Assembly: GCA_016787575.1 (NCBI GenBank)
Contig: JAEUUO010000020.1
Span: forward strand, 186,001-250,000
DNA from: Saprospiraceae bacterium
GTDB taxonomy: Bacteria; Bacteroidota; Bacteroidia; Chitinophagales; Saprospiraceae
Length of the DNA stretch: 64,000 nt
Direction: 5' to 3'
Below the pieces are notes generated by a model. It saw nothing but the letters and a program-made list of their open reading frames with translations, searched no databases and was not told the DNA's origin. A program made the translations under genes and the position numbers. Shown piece by piece: positions 53,476 through 63,037 of the stretch (positions within the stretch are counted from its first letter, which is position 1; each line of letters begins with the position of its first letter).

Positions 53476-54267
53476 TTAGATTTTTGGTTCCAGACTTCTG
53501 TTAAATTGAAAACTGGATTGTATGTATAGTTCTTTAGATGAATCAGGATTTAAAACCCGGAAGCTTACTGTCTGTTGGTCAACGACCCATTTTACCAAAA
53601 GTGGTTTTCCATCCTGGATTGCAATTGGTGCATCTTCAACCAAGTCACCGGTGGAGGTATTGATAACCAACTGGCCTAAGTTGTTGATACTGATTTCTTT
53701 TGCACTATCAATTTTCATACGGATTTCCTGATAATTAAAACCAGGTTGCACAATGAATTCAAATTTTAAACGAGCATCAAAATCACTATACCTTAAATCA
53801 ATTCCTGGATACATTTCTGTATAATATAGTTTACGGAAATTTCTGGTTTGACAATTGCTGAGATCATTTTTATAAGTAACCGTTCTGAATTCTTCTGCAC
53901 CATACAAATCTGCATCGCGATTCATTCCTTCAAAGCTTATTTCTAATTTTTGATATACTGCTGTTGACTGGATGCTGATCACTTTATCATCAGAAACTAC
54001 TTCCATTGATTGGGCCGGCTTAGCAAGTTGCATAGAAATACCGTCTTTGCGAAACAAGTACTTCATATTATCCGCCTGAGCTAAAAAAAGTACTTTTTTA
54101 TTTAATTTACCAGAATAATCCTTTATCTGGCATTTGTTTTCTGCAAAAGTGAGTTCTGCTCCTTTAAGGATTTCTGGTCCATTTAGAGGTAAAATTGCTG
54201 CATTTAAATGGATGTTGATCATCAGGACCATAAACATCATTGCAATTTTTGTAATTTGAGTTTTCAT
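53476..54267 (-). CDS. Secreted DUF7948-like domain protein (stand-alone)
   Basis: 263 aa: signal peptide about 1-24 (MMFMVLMINIHLNAA), then a beta-rich domain with QADNMKYLFRKDGISMQL, YTEMYPGIDLRYSDFDARLKFEF and VQPGFNYQEIRMKI, GDLVEDAPIAIQ. This is the pattern of the domain that begins many large SBBP/T9SS proteins of Bacteroidota (DUF7948). Here the propeller and sorting domain are missing; the reading frame simply ends. Could be a remnant of a larger gene or a functional short version; no frameshifted continuation was recognised downstream. Confidence 0.65.
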   Translation of the reverse strand: MKTQITKIAMMFMVLMINIHLNAAILPLNGPEILKGAELTFAENKCQIKDYSGKLNKKVLFLAQADNMKYLFRKDGISMQLAKPAQSMEVVSDDKVISIQSTAVYQKLEISFEGMNRDADLYGAEEFRTVTYKNDLSNCQTRNFRKLYYTEMYPGIDLRYSDFDARLKFEFIVQPGFNYQEIRMKIDSAKEISINNLGQLVINTSTGDLVEDAPIAIQDGKPLLVKWVVDQQTVSFRVLNPDSSKELYIQSSFQFNRSLEPKI

Positions 54268-54638
54268 AATTCTATTTTTAATATTTAATATTTTTGTAAA
54301 GAATCCCTTTCGAAATAGCCGTCCTATTCCAATCCGGATTGATAAAAATTCGTTTTTTTAATTAACCGGTAAATTATAACAGCTTACCGGGCTTTTCTTT
54401 TCTCAGGGTTTCAGTATCTTGTCTTTAAAAGAGCGATACAATAAAGAAACGTTGCACCCTTGAAATTGTTTTAATAATTCTTATTATTTATTCTTCAAAA
54501 TCGAATATTTAAGTGCTAAAATTTTGTTAAAAGCTATAATATTGCAGTTATACAGAATATTATTCTTTAAAAATCAATTTTACCAAATTTCAAATATTCA
54601 AGTTTTTGGGTCTGCTTCCCAATAATATTTTTGGTTTT
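54268..54638. other. Intergenic region with palindromes
   Basis: 370 bases between two minus-strand genes. Contains a perfect palindrome CAATCCGGATTG (54330-54341) and a plus-strand terminator-like hairpin CCGGTAA ... TTACCGG followed by GCTTTTCTTTT (54366-54401), although no plus-strand gene ends nearby. No open frame found. Confidence 0.45.
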
Positions 54639-55391
54639 TTAGTCTGAATTCACATTGCTGAAATCACGCGTTTTGATATCAGCTATTACAGAATCCCCTT
54701 TGTAGCTTAATTCTGCATGGTCTTTCAAAGCGGCTTTTATAAATCGACCAACCCGTATATCTGCTGATGAAAAGTCATCCATTTGCATTTCAAGCTGTCC
54801 GATTTTAATTTCTTCGCCATTTAATTGGCAGTGGCCGCTTAACTGAACGATGCCAACAGGACAGGTTCCGGCCAGACTTAATTCACAGAAATCGTACATA
54901 TTGATCAAGAGGGTATCGGATTTAATAGTTAAATTGGCTTCACAATGATCTTCCAATTCCAATTCAAGTTTGGCTACTTGAATGCTATCGGCAGCACTAA
55001 AGTCCATAAAATCTTTTAAGTGAATTTTTTCTAAGGTCTGTGAATAAACATTTATCACGATTTTACCATTTGTACGGTAGTTGGATACGCTGTCAAAATG
55101 AATAAACACATGCTTGCCGGTTTGATCAACTTTTATTAAAGATTGTAAATTTTCTTCAATCTTAACTTTCACCATTGGAGCTCCCTGATGCCAGACAACT
55201 GAAAAATGGTTACCAACTTCCAGACTGTTAAATTCCTGTAAGGGAAATTCTTTTTCAATCCAGTTTTCATTGCCTTTGTATATACCTTTGTCGTATTCCC
55301 GATGCAATTGTTGAATTTTAAACATCGTTACAAAACTCAACAGGATTGCCAGGCCAAAAAGTGTCAATAAAATTTTAGTACTTAGTTTCAT
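54639..55391 (-). CDS. DUF2807 (GIN-domain) membrane-anchored protein
   Basis: Start at the ATG at 55391, which overlaps the stop of the GntR gene (ATGA); the in-frame ATG at 55442 would lie inside that gene. 250 aa: helix at about 5-24 (KILLTLFGLAILLSFVTMF), then a right-handed beta-helix-like DUF2807 domain (LEVGNHFSVVW, then runs of alternating strands with Asp/Asn/Ser such as DFMDFSAADSIQ). GIN domains are adhesin-like proteins often co-encoded with GntR or PspC regulators in Bacteroidota. Last gene of the ABC operon. Confidence 0.75.
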   Translation of the reverse strand: MKLSTKILLTLFGLAILLSFVTMFKIQQLHREYDKGIYKGNENWIEKEFPLQEFNSLEVGNHFSVVWHQGAPMVKVKIEENLQSLIKVDQTGKHVFIHFDSVSNYRTNGKIVINVYSQTLEKIHLKDFMDFSAADSIQVAKLELELEDHCEANLTIKSDTLLINMYDFCELSLAGTCPVGIVQLSGHCQLNGEEIKIGQLEMQMDDFSSADIRVGRFIKAALKDHAELSYKGDSVIADIKTRDFSNVNSD

Positions 55392-55759
55392 GATATCTTT
55401 TGATTTTTCCAATTCTGATAATAATTTTTCATTTCGTCCCAATTGATTTCGAGTTGATCCATATTTTTAAATAATTCCGGTAAAAACTCTTCTGCAAATT
55501 GATCTTTGCGATGTTGCACCGTTTTTTGTTTTGCACCCAATGCAACAAAGAAACCAATGCCTCTGCGATTTTCAAGAATTCCCTGATCTTGCAATAAAGT
55601 ATACGTGCGCATAACAGTATTGGGGTTGACCTGGATGCTGGTCGCATAATCTCTTACAGATGGAATGCGTTCTCCTTCTTGCCAATCTTGATTGATAATG
55701 TTTTCCTGAACAGACATACCTATTTGTTCGAATATTGATAATGATTTTTTGAATTCCAT
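55388..55759 (-). CDS. GntR-family regulator, YtrA subfamily
   Basis: 123-aa transcriptional regulator with an N-terminal winged helix-turn-helix (about 12-75, IPSVRDYATSIQVNPNTVMR and ENRRGIGFFVA) and a very short helical C-terminus, the YtrA subfamily signature; these repressors control ABC transporters. It is third in an operon with an ATPase and a permease. An AGTGTA-N12-TACACC palindrome overlapping the operon promoter (57388-57411) is a strong candidate binding site. Confidence 0.9.
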   Translation of the reverse strand: MEFKKSLSIFEQIGMSVQENIINQDWQEGERIPSVRDYATSIQVNPNTVMRTYTLLQDQGILENRRGIGFFVALGAKQKTVQHRKDQFAEEFLPELFKNMDQLEINWDEMKNYYQNWKNQKIS

Positions 55760-55760
55760 A

Positions 55761-56537
55761 TTAAACCTCCTTTTCTTTAATTTTTAAATAAGTCATAAAC
55801 CAAAAGAAAGGTGCTGCAAGATATTGGATAAAGAATTTCGCAAATTTGATAATCCAGAAATCCTCAAGCATTAAATCAATCGGCGCATTGTTGACCCCAT
55901 AATTTACATGAGTGGTGCCATGTAACTCAGCACGCATTTCTGGAAATAAAGCATAGGCAAATAAAAAGACCAGAAGCATGTAAACAAGACTCAATACAAT
56001 GCCCCACAAGATTACTTTGTACCAGGCTCCTGTATTAAATGTAGCTGCTCCAAAGAAGTAAACACTGAAGATTACAATCAGGTAATGTAAACCTGTAAGA
56101 TTCGTTTTTGAAAAAAGATTAAAAGACTCTGTTGTTTTGTTCATTCCATAGCCAATAATCAATTTTTGAACCATGAAGAAAACGGTAAAAACAAGAATTA
56201 CTCCAAGCCAATACAAAACATTTCCAAATAGCCATTTGGTAAATACTTTTTCTTCGGTACTGGCTGGTAAACTTAAGTAATCAGCTCGGGTTGACAATAT
56301 TTTTAACTCACTGAATAAATTTATCGTATAAATAAATCCAAACACAATATAGACACCTTCATAGTCAAAAGTAACCACGCGATTTCCAATGTCATTTTTG
56401 AAGTATTCGACGATACATCTGATCAAAACCAGTGAACTTACAACAATGGTCATGATTTTAAAATGCGGTAAAAAAGATTCAAAAAACTCTTTTTTTGATA
56501 ACCAGCCTATTCGTTTTAAACTGAATGATGAATTCAT
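55761..56537 (-). CDS. ABC transporter permease-like membrane protein
   Basis: 258 aa, about six hydrophobic helices (for example KIMTIVVSSLVLIRCIVEYF, WLGVILVFTVFFMVQKLII, VYFFGAATFNTGAW and VLSLVYMLLVFLFAYALF), no recognised permease motif, adjacent to an ABC ATPase (18-base gap) and a GntR regulator (1-base gap). Presumed transmembrane partner of the ATPase; substrate unknown. The set resembles ytr-type or cell-envelope-stress transporters. Confidence 0.75.
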   Translation of the reverse strand: MNSSFSLKRIGWLSKKEFFESFLPHFKIMTIVVSSLVLIRCIVEYFKNDIGNRVVTFDYEGVYIVFGFIYTINLFSELKILSTRADYLSLPASTEEKVFTKWLFGNVLYWLGVILVFTVFFMVQKLIIGYGMNKTTESFNLFSKTNLTGLHYLIVIFSVYFFGAATFNTGAWYKVILWGIVLSLVYMLLVFLFAYALFPEMRAELHGTTHVNYGVNNAPIDLMLEDFWIIKFAKFFIQYLAAPFFWFMTYLKIKEKEV

Positions 56538-56555
56538 ATTAGGTATTTTAACGGA

Positions 56556-57374
56556 TTAAATTGCTTTAGAAATAATGGCATTAAATAAAATTTCAAGATC
56601 GATGTCTGTGGCTTGCTGTTGATTTTCCTGTGGATTTAAAATCATGTGTCCACCTGGAACCGTTTCTGCATAGAGATACTGTTCAGGTAATGCATTGCCG
56701 GGTTGGAAATCAAAGCGGTATTTCGAACTAATTGAAAAAACATCTTGGTTAAAAATGACTTTGCCTCCTTCAACCACAACAATGCGATCTAATAAATTGG
56801 AAACATCCTTAACCTGATGCGTAGAAATTAGAAAACACTGATCTTCTCCTAAGGATGCTGACACTACTTTTCTAAAGATGGTTTTAGATGGAATATCCAT
56901 TCCGTTGGTAGGTTCATCTAAAATCAATAATTTAGATCCTGTAGCCAAAGCAAAAGCAATCAAGAATTTTTTCTTCTGACCGAAAGACAGTTCTTTGATT
57001 TTGCGATTTCCACCCAACTCAAAGTCCGATGCAATTTCAATAAATTTTTGTTGATCCCAGTTTGGATAAAAAGGCGCATTGAGATCAACGAATTTATACA
57101 TGGTCAATTCCGGAAACACGTATTCTTCCTGAACATAAAAGAGATCTGCAAGCATCGAAACTGGTCGTTCGCAACTTTCCAATCCGTGAATCCTGCTGTT
57201 TCCTTTTGTAGGGAATAGCAATCCGGAAATTAATCGTAGTAAGGTTGTTTTGCCGGCTCCATTTTTGCCTAAAATACCGCAGATAGTTCCGGCCTGAATA
57301 TCCAAATTCAGATGGTCAAACAAGGGAGCTTGTTTTTTCCGGTAACCGAAACTCAGATCATTTACTTGTATCAT
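56556..57374 (-). CDS. ABC transporter ATP-binding protein
   Basis: 272 aa, ATP-driven transport engine. Walker A GKNGAGKT (36-43), signature LSFGQKKKF (an LSGGQ variant), Walker B LLILDEPTNGMD and a switch His in STHQVKD. Start codon at 57374 lies about 30 bases downstream of the predicted transcription start. First gene of the operon; the C-terminal tail (beyond about 215) may bind a regulator. Confidence 0.93.
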   Translation of the reverse strand: MIQVNDLSFGYRKKQAPLFDHLNLDIQAGTICGILGKNGAGKTTLLRLISGLLFPTKGNSRIHGLESCERPVSMLADLFYVQEEYVFPELTMYKFVDLNAPFYPNWDQQKFIEIASDFELGGNRKIKELSFGQKKKFLIAFALATGSKLLILDEPTNGMDIPSKTIFRKVVSASLGEDQCFLISTHQVKDVSNLLDRIVVVEGGKVIFNQDVFSISSKYRFDFQPGNALPEQYLYAETVPGGHMILNPQENQQQATDIDLEILFNAIISKAI

Positions 57375-57387
57375 ATCCTATTGTTTT

Positions 57388-57411
57388 AGTGTATTAGTTT
57401 AATAGTACACC
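57388..57411. promoter_or_regulatory. Putative GntR/YtrA operator
   Basis: Plus strand reads AGTGTA, 12 bases, TACACC; the two half-sites are near-perfect complements and the inner bases continue the symmetry (TTAGT/ATAGT). It lies immediately downstream of the -7 box (57413-57420), where a bound repressor would block transcription start. The half-sites AGTGTA/TACACT are, to my recollection, those described for B. subtilis YtrA (spacing 13). Confidence 0.6.
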
Positions 57412-57412
57412 A

Positions 57413-57444
57413 CAAAGGTATAATAGACATATCAAATATTCCAA
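57413..57444 (-). promoter_or_regulatory. Promoter of the ABC-GntR-DUF2807 operon
   Basis: Minus strand: TTG at 57444-57442, a 21-base spacer, TACCTTTG at 57420-57413. It agrees fully with TTG-N19-21-TAnnTTTG; transcription would start at about 57406, inside the palindrome. Confidence 0.65.
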
Positions 57445-57676
57445 GTATTTTGTAAAAAATATTTTACATTTTTATTATTATAATATATAATAATATGATT
57501 AACAATATTATAATTAATAAATAAATTTTATAAAATTAAGCTTTGGCAAAGATTTAAGCTGATGAAATGCAATTTCACTCCCTTTTAGATTTGAAAATTC
57601 GGTATTAACCAACCCTATTCCATACTTATGCGTACATAAAACAAAGAGCTGTTGGCATCGATCTCTTTCAAATTTT
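57445..57676. other. AT-rich intergenic region
   Basis: About 230 bases between the divergent ABC operon and the T9SS propeller gene. Strongly AT-rich (57460-57530 is almost only A and T with small palindromes); no open frame or RNA gene, and no clear promoter for the plus-strand gene was found. Confidence 0.5.
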
Positions 57677-59869
57677 ATGAAATCAACATTCTTCTTCCTG
57701 TTTTTTCATATTTCAGTTTGCTGTATAGGCCAACAGAATTGGTTTACTACCGGCCAATCAGCTGATTTGATGATCAGCGGTGCCGGTTTTAATGACTGTG
57801 TTGGCCCTTTGGTATTTAATCACCCGAGTGGATTAGCCAGCAATGGTTCGAATTTATTGCTTTGTGATCGTTTTAACAACCGAGTCTTAATTTGGAAAAA
57901 TGCACCGGACCATTGGAATCAAGAGCCAGATCTGGTTTTAGGTCAGCCTGACTTTAAATCCAATAATCCGGGTAAGGGATTGCACCAATTAAACTGGCCT
58001 GGGAATATAAGCACAGGCAATCAAGTAATTGCTCTTGCAGATACTGAAAATGATCGGATTTTACTTTGGAAATCATTTCCAAAATACAACGGAGCTCCTG
58101 CTGATCTCGAATTATCATTGCCTGCATTGACACCCAAAGGCAGTCCAAAACAATACGAATGGCCCTGGGGAGTTTGGACAGATGGCCAACGATTGGCTGT
58201 TGTTGCAACCACAGGCGCTGCCATCCTTTTTTGGAATACATTACCAACACAAGCTGCTCAAACACCGGATTACACAATTTCTTTGCAAGATTTTGGAACT
58301 CCCAGAAATATTAGCACCGATGGAAAATCGTTTTTCTTTGTTGGGGACCACAATGCAAAAGTTACGGGCAAACCCGGAACATTTTTTTGGTACGCCTATC
58401 CAACACAAAGCAATCAGAATTATGATTATTATCAGGATGAATGGATAAAAGGCATTCAGACTGCCAATGGAAATTTTATATGTGGTGGAATATTAAGCTA
58501 TTATTCTTATACTACAATTCCCTCCATTAATAATGCACAAGCAAATTTGAATTTTCAATTTCCCTATTATAAAAATGGCGACGGACCGGATGTTGTGGAA
58601 GCTAATGGACGCATTTATATAAATAACTACAATGGGAATAATTTGTTGGTTTACAATCGCACACCCACCTCTTCAATTGAACCACCGGATTGGGCTTTGG
58701 GCTCCTACAATGTAAATGTAAATACACTGGATAGTTTTGGTTATATCCAGAATCCAAATCTTACCAGCGACGGATCCCGATTGATCGTCACCTCAGATTT
58801 TGATCGTGCTATTTATATTTATGACCAGATTCCATCCCAATCCGGAATCTTACCGGATCATAAATATTCAATGATTTCTTATGATGGATTTTGTTGGGAT
58901 AACGCATTGTTTGGGAATCAATTTATTACAGTCGGTGTACAGAAAATTTGTATTTGGAATGAGCTTGCAACACTCCATCAAAAACCGGATAGAATTATTC
59001 AAAAAAATATTGGAACTGCAAATTTTACGGACTTAAGAGGTGTTGCTATGGATGCCGATTTTTTTTCAATAGCTGATCGAAATGGAAAAATTTGGATCTG
59101 GAAAGGCTTGCCAAAAACCTTGTCAGAAAATCCATTTTTAACATTGGATTTTCCAGGTTTTCAGTTCAACCAAATGCACAGTGATGGAACGTATTTAATA
59201 GTTTGTTCAGAAAATCCACCGTCTCAGGTTTTAATATTTAAAGTAAGCGAATTAAAAAATGGGATTCCTACGCCCTGGAAACAAATTGGTTCTTCCCAAT
59301 CCAATCGATTGAATCTGGTTTCTTCCGCTATATCATTTAATGGAAGTTTGGCAATTGCAAACAGAGGCCTCCATCAGGTATTGTTATGGAAAAATATTGA
59401 TGATGCAGGCGATTTTTCCAAAGTGATTGTTTTGGGTCAATCCAGTTTACAAAATATTCAACCTGCCATTGGAAGCGATCGTTTGTTTATGCCTTCTACT
59501 TTATTGGCGTTGGATAATGATCTTTGGGTTGGTGAGTTTAAATTTTCCTCACGCATTTTAAAGTTTAGTCCTGGCCCAACAAAAAATGAAGACTTGAGTG
59601 AATCTGGTATGCAAAACATTGAAATCTTCCCAAATCCAATCGATGATGAATTTATTTTAAAACTGGCACAACCAGTACATTCAACAAAAGGCTTTCAAAT
59701 ATTGGATCTAAATGGAAGAACCATTCAATGCATTGATGAAATCATTCAACTATCTAATGCTTCGTATCGTGTTCAATTAAATTCAGAAAGTTTAACGGCA
59801 GGAATTTATTTTATATCTTATAAAGACACTCAACAAAAATTGCTTGCAAAATTTATACGTACCTATTAA
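57677..59869 (+). CDS. Secreted beta-propeller protein with T9SS sorting domain
   Basis: 730 aa, signal MKSTFFFLFFHISVCCIG, then two-fold repeats of NHL/propeller-like blades: VLIWKNAPDHWNQEPDLVLG, ILLWKSFPKYNGAPADLEL, ILFWNTLPTQAAQTPDYTI, IYIYDQIPSQSGILPDHKY and KIWIWKGLPKTLSENPFLTL each contain the same xLxWxxxP...PDxxL frame, so a repeat of about 45-60 residues. C-terminus (IEIFPNPIDDEF ... LTAGIYFISYK) is a T9SS type A sorting domain: the protein should be secreted to the cell surface. Role unknown, possibly adhesion. Confidence 0.85.
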   Translation: MKSTFFFLFFHISVCCIGQQNWFTTGQSADLMISGAGFNDCVGPLVFNHPSGLASNGSNLLLCDRFNNRVLIWKNAPDHWNQEPDLVLGQPDFKSNNPGKGLHQLNWPGNISTGNQVIALADTENDRILLWKSFPKYNGAPADLELSLPALTPKGSPKQYEWPWGVWTDGQRLAVVATTGAAILFWNTLPTQAAQTPDYTISLQDFGTPRNISTDGKSFFFVGDHNAKVTGKPGTFFWYAYPTQSNQNYDYYQDEWIKGIQTANGNFICGGILSYYSYTTIPSINNAQANLNFQFPYYKNGDGPDVVEANGRIYINNYNGNNLLVYNRTPTSSIEPPDWALGSYNVNVNTLDSFGYIQNPNLTSDGSRLIVTSDFDRAIYIYDQIPSQSGILPDHKYSMISYDGFCWDNALFGNQFITVGVQKICIWNELATLHQKPDRIIQKNIGTANFTDLRGVAMDADFFSIADRNGKIWIWKGLPKTLSENPFLTLDFPGFQFNQMHSDGTYLIVCSENPPSQVLIFKVSELKNGIPTPWKQIGSSQSNRLNLVSSAISFNGSLAIANRGLHQVLLWKNIDDAGDFSKVIVLGQSSLQNIQPAIGSDRLFMPSTLLALDNDLWVGEFKFSSRILKFSPGPTKNEDLSESGMQNIEIFPNPIDDEFILKLAQPVHSTKGFQILDLNGRTIQCIDEIIQLSNASYRVQLNSESLTAGIYFISYKDTQQKLLAKFIRTY

Positions 59870-59959
59870 TTCAGCATGCGTGTTTGCAAAATGTTACCCT
59901 CATTAATTCGCCCAGCGAGTACATGGGATGTTCACTACGCTCCCATAATTCGTAATTGA

Positions 59960-62779
59960 TTAGGCACTCAATTTTCCCTTCAAATATTTTGCGGTGTGCG
60001 AATTTTTTATTTTTAGCAGTCCTTCAGGAGTCCCTTCATACAATAATTGTCCGCCATGGCGACCGCCACCCGGCCCCAGATCGATAATCCAATCAGCAGT
60101 TTTTAAAACATCCATATTGTGTTCGATAACCAAAACGGTATGTCCTTTTTCAACCAGACTGTGCAAAGCAAATAATAATTTTTTTACATCATCAAAATGC
60201 AAGCCGGTTGTTGGTTCATCAAAAATAAAAAAAATGTGATCCGAGTTGCTTTCCAATCCAAGATAATAAGCCAGTTTCAAACGCTGGGCTTCTCCTCCGG
60301 ATAAGGTAGATGAAGATTGTCCAAGTTTTAAGTAACCCAATCCAACATCAAAGAGTGGTTTTAATTTTTTTACCAGTTCTTTTCGATCTGAAAAAAACTG
60401 CAAGGCTTCTTCAATGCTCAATTCAAGAATGTCAAATATATTTTTCTCTTTATATTTTACTTCCAGAATTTCATTGCTAAATCGTTTGCCATTGCAATCC
60501 TCACAAATCAAACTGACATCAGCCAGAAATTGCATTTCAACAATAATTTCTCCATCCCCTTTACAGGTTTCGCATCGGCCGCCTTCAACATTGAATGAAA
60601 AATGCTTGGGTTGATATTGGCGTAATTTTGACAGGGGCTGTTGCTTATAGATGTCCCTTATTTCATCATATGCTTTGACATAGGTTGCCGGATTGCTCCT
60701 GGACGAACGACCAATTGCTTGTTGGTTGATCAATTCTACTTGTTTGATTCGTTTAAAAGCTCCACTCAGTTTACCCAGGTTTTGATCTTCTTGAAAATCA
60801 TCCGATAACTTGGCTTGCAATAATGGATGCAATGCATGTTTGATTAAACTTGTTTTGCCGGAACCTGAAACACCGGAAATACATATCATAGATTGTAAGG
60901 GAAAATGAACTTTTAGGTTTTGAAGATTATGTAAATTGACATCTTCCAATACAATTTGATCCGGATTTGATTTTCGAACCAATGGAATTGGAATTTTATT
61001 CAAGCCACAGATATACGATGCGGTAAGGTTTTTTGTTTTTTGGTTTAAGAATTCTTTATAAGAACCGGAATAGACCACCTTCCCACCGTGAAGACCGGCA
61101 CCAGGTCCGATGTCCAGAATTTCATCTGCATTTTTAATAATCTCTTCTTCATGTTCAATTACAATAACGGTATTTCCCAGGTCCCGAAGATGATGCAAAG
61201 CTTCAACCAATTTTGAAGTGTCTTTAGGATGTAAACCAATACTTGGTTCGTCCAATATATATAAGGAGGATGTTAAGTTTGAACCCAATGTACGTGTAAG
61301 ATGTATTCGTTGCGATTCACCACCACTTAAGGTACTTGAAAGCCGGTCCAAAGTCAAATAAGACAATCCGATTTTGTCCAATACTTCGAGACGATTTGTA
61401 ATTTCAAGCAGTAAACGTTTTGCAATTTCAAATTCGTTGTATTCTAATTTTAAGGTTTTAAAAAATTTCAATAAATCCTCAATTGGTATAAACATAAGGT
61501 CTCTGAAATTTTTTCCGGCAAATTTTACATACAAAGCCTCTTTTCGCAATCGGGCACCTTTGCACGCTGTACAATTCGTTTTTCCCCGATAGCGCGCCAG
61601 CATAATCCGGTTTTGAATTTTGTAAAGTTTATCTTCGAGGTCTTTAAAAAAAGCATAGATCCCTTGAAATTGTCCGCTGCCATTCCATAAAATTTCTTTT
61701 TGAGCTTCATTTAAATCACGGTAGGGAACATGCAACGGAAAATTTATTTTGGCTGCAATTTGCAAAAGCGGATTGAGCCATTCACTTGATTTTTCACCAG
61801 ACCAACAGGCGATAGCTCCATCATAAATTGTTTTCGATTTATTGGGAATCACTTTGTTTTCATCAATTCCGATAATACGGCCATATCCCTCGCAAACAGG
61901 ACAAGCACCAAAAGAATTGTTATAATTAAACAATTGTGGACTGGGTTCAAGAAACTTCATTCCATCCAATTCAAAACGAGATGAAAAATGATGAATGGAC
62001 TCATCATCAATGATAAGCGAACAATCACCCAAACTTTCGGAAAAACAAGTTAAGATGGAATCTGCAATTCGCTTTTGCATGTCTTCATCCAAGCCATTTA
62101 ATTTTAAACGGTCAACGACAATGAAAAATGCTTTGTAATCGCTGTGGTTGACTTTGTGCTTGAGATTGTTTTTAGATGCCAATAAATCTTCAATTAAGAA
62201 CAGTTCGTGATTCCAATAGACCCTATTAAATCCTTTTTGAAGTAAAATTTCCAATTCCTGTTGTAAACTCCTGTCCGGATAATTTTGCTGTAAACTAAAA
62301 GCTATATAAATTTTAGTATTATCTGCCTGAGCGTTAATAAAATCGACCACATCTTTTACTTCGTGTTTTTTTACTTCATTGCCCGAAACCGGTGAATGGG
62401 TCTTTCCCAGTCTTGCAAATAACAAACGTAAAAAATCGTAGATTTCAGTCAATGAACCAACTGTAGAGCGGGCATTGCTGGAACTTACTTTTTGTTCTAT
62501 TGCGATGGCCGGACACAAACCTTTAATATAATCCAGTTCGGGTTTTTTCATCCGGGTTAAAAATTGACGGGCATACGCTGAAAGACTTTCAACATATCGA
62601 CGTTGCCCTTCAGCATACAAAGTTTCGATAATCAAAGAAGATTTACCGGAACCCGAAACCCCGGTAACAACGATGAGTTTGTATTTAGGCAACAAGACAT
62701 CCACATTTTGAAGATTATTGGATCGGGCTCCTTTAATTTCAATGAATTGTTTGGATGTTAGGTTTTGGGTTTTTGACAT
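59960..62779 (-). CDS. uvrA: Excinuclease ABC subunit A
   Basis: DNA-damage-sensing ATPase of nucleotide excision repair. Two ABC modules: Walker A GVSGSGKSSLI and GVSGSGKTSLI, signatures LSGGESQRI and LSGGEAQRLKL. Zinc modules include CPVC/CTAC in the first and CETC/CEDC in the second half, and GRCETCKGDGEI is textbook. 939 aa is normal. No promoter was clear (TCTTTTTG about 27 bases upstream is a poor -7). Confidence 0.97.
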   Translation of the reverse strand: MSKTQNLTSKQFIEIKGARSNNLQNVDVLLPKYKLIVVTGVSGSGKSSLIIETLYAEGQRRYVESLSAYARQFLTRMKKPELDYIKGLCPAIAIEQKVSSSNARSTVGSLTEIYDFLRLLFARLGKTHSPVSGNEVKKHEVKDVVDFINAQADNTKIYIAFSLQQNYPDRSLQQELEILLQKGFNRVYWNHELFLIEDLLASKNNLKHKVNHSDYKAFFIVVDRLKLNGLDEDMQKRIADSILTCFSESLGDCSLIIDDESIHHFSSRFELDGMKFLEPSPQLFNYNNSFGACPVCEGYGRIIGIDENKVIPNKSKTIYDGAIACWSGEKSSEWLNPLLQIAAKINFPLHVPYRDLNEAQKEILWNGSGQFQGIYAFFKDLEDKLYKIQNRIMLARYRGKTNCTACKGARLRKEALYVKFAGKNFRDLMFIPIEDLLKFFKTLKLEYNEFEIAKRLLLEITNRLEVLDKIGLSYLTLDRLSSTLSGGESQRIHLTRTLGSNLTSSLYILDEPSIGLHPKDTSKLVEALHHLRDLGNTVIVIEHEEEIIKNADEILDIGPGAGLHGGKVVYSGSYKEFLNQKTKNLTASYICGLNKIPIPLVRKSNPDQIVLEDVNLHNLQNLKVHFPLQSMICISGVSGSGKTSLIKHALHPLLQAKLSDDFQEDQNLGKLSGAFKRIKQVELINQQAIGRSSRSNPATYVKAYDEIRDIYKQQPLSKLRQYQPKHFSFNVEGGRCETCKGDGEIIVEMQFLADVSLICEDCNGKRFSNEILEVKYKEKNIFDILELSIEEALQFFSDRKELVKKLKPLFDVGLGYLKLGQSSSTLSGGEAQRLKLAYYLGLESNSDHIFFIFDEPTTGLHFDDVKKLLFALHSLVEKGHTVLVIEHNMDVLKTADWIIDLGPGGGRHGGQLLYEGTPEGLLKIKNSHTAKYLKGKLSA

Positions 62780-62868
62780 GGATCCGAATGAACCTGCAAA
62801 AAGACGGTTTTTTAAGCAATTTTTTAAATAAGATTCAAAAAACTACCTGGGATTGGCATTTTTTTTGA

Positions 62869-62876
62869 TATGTTTG
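62869..62876 (+). promoter_or_regulatory. Possible -7 element upstream of the third ECF sigma gene
   Basis: TATGTTTG fits TAnnTTTG but is 162 bases before the start at 63038, and no TTG lies at the right distance; TATCTTTA at about 62952 is a nearer weak match. Confidence 0.25.
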
Positions 62877-63037
62877 TATCAGGTAATCAGCGTAGCCGGT
62901 TAAAATTTCGTTAAAACGGACGGAAGCATGCAGCTACTACGATGGATATCGTATCTTTATCACGTAATTAACAACCCACAAAAAAAAAGCCTATAGATTA
63001 AAACTTCTACACTTTATTCATCTTTAAAAATAAGGGT

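Noticed and set aside
57954..58277. 107-codon minus-strand frame inside the propeller gene
   Set aside because: Shadow of the repeat-containing plus-strand gene, which has signal peptide and sorting domain.
62928..62996. 22-codon frame (begins MQLLRWISYLYH) ahead of the third sigma gene
   Set aside because: Too short, no conservation evidence; could be chance in a 258-base gap.
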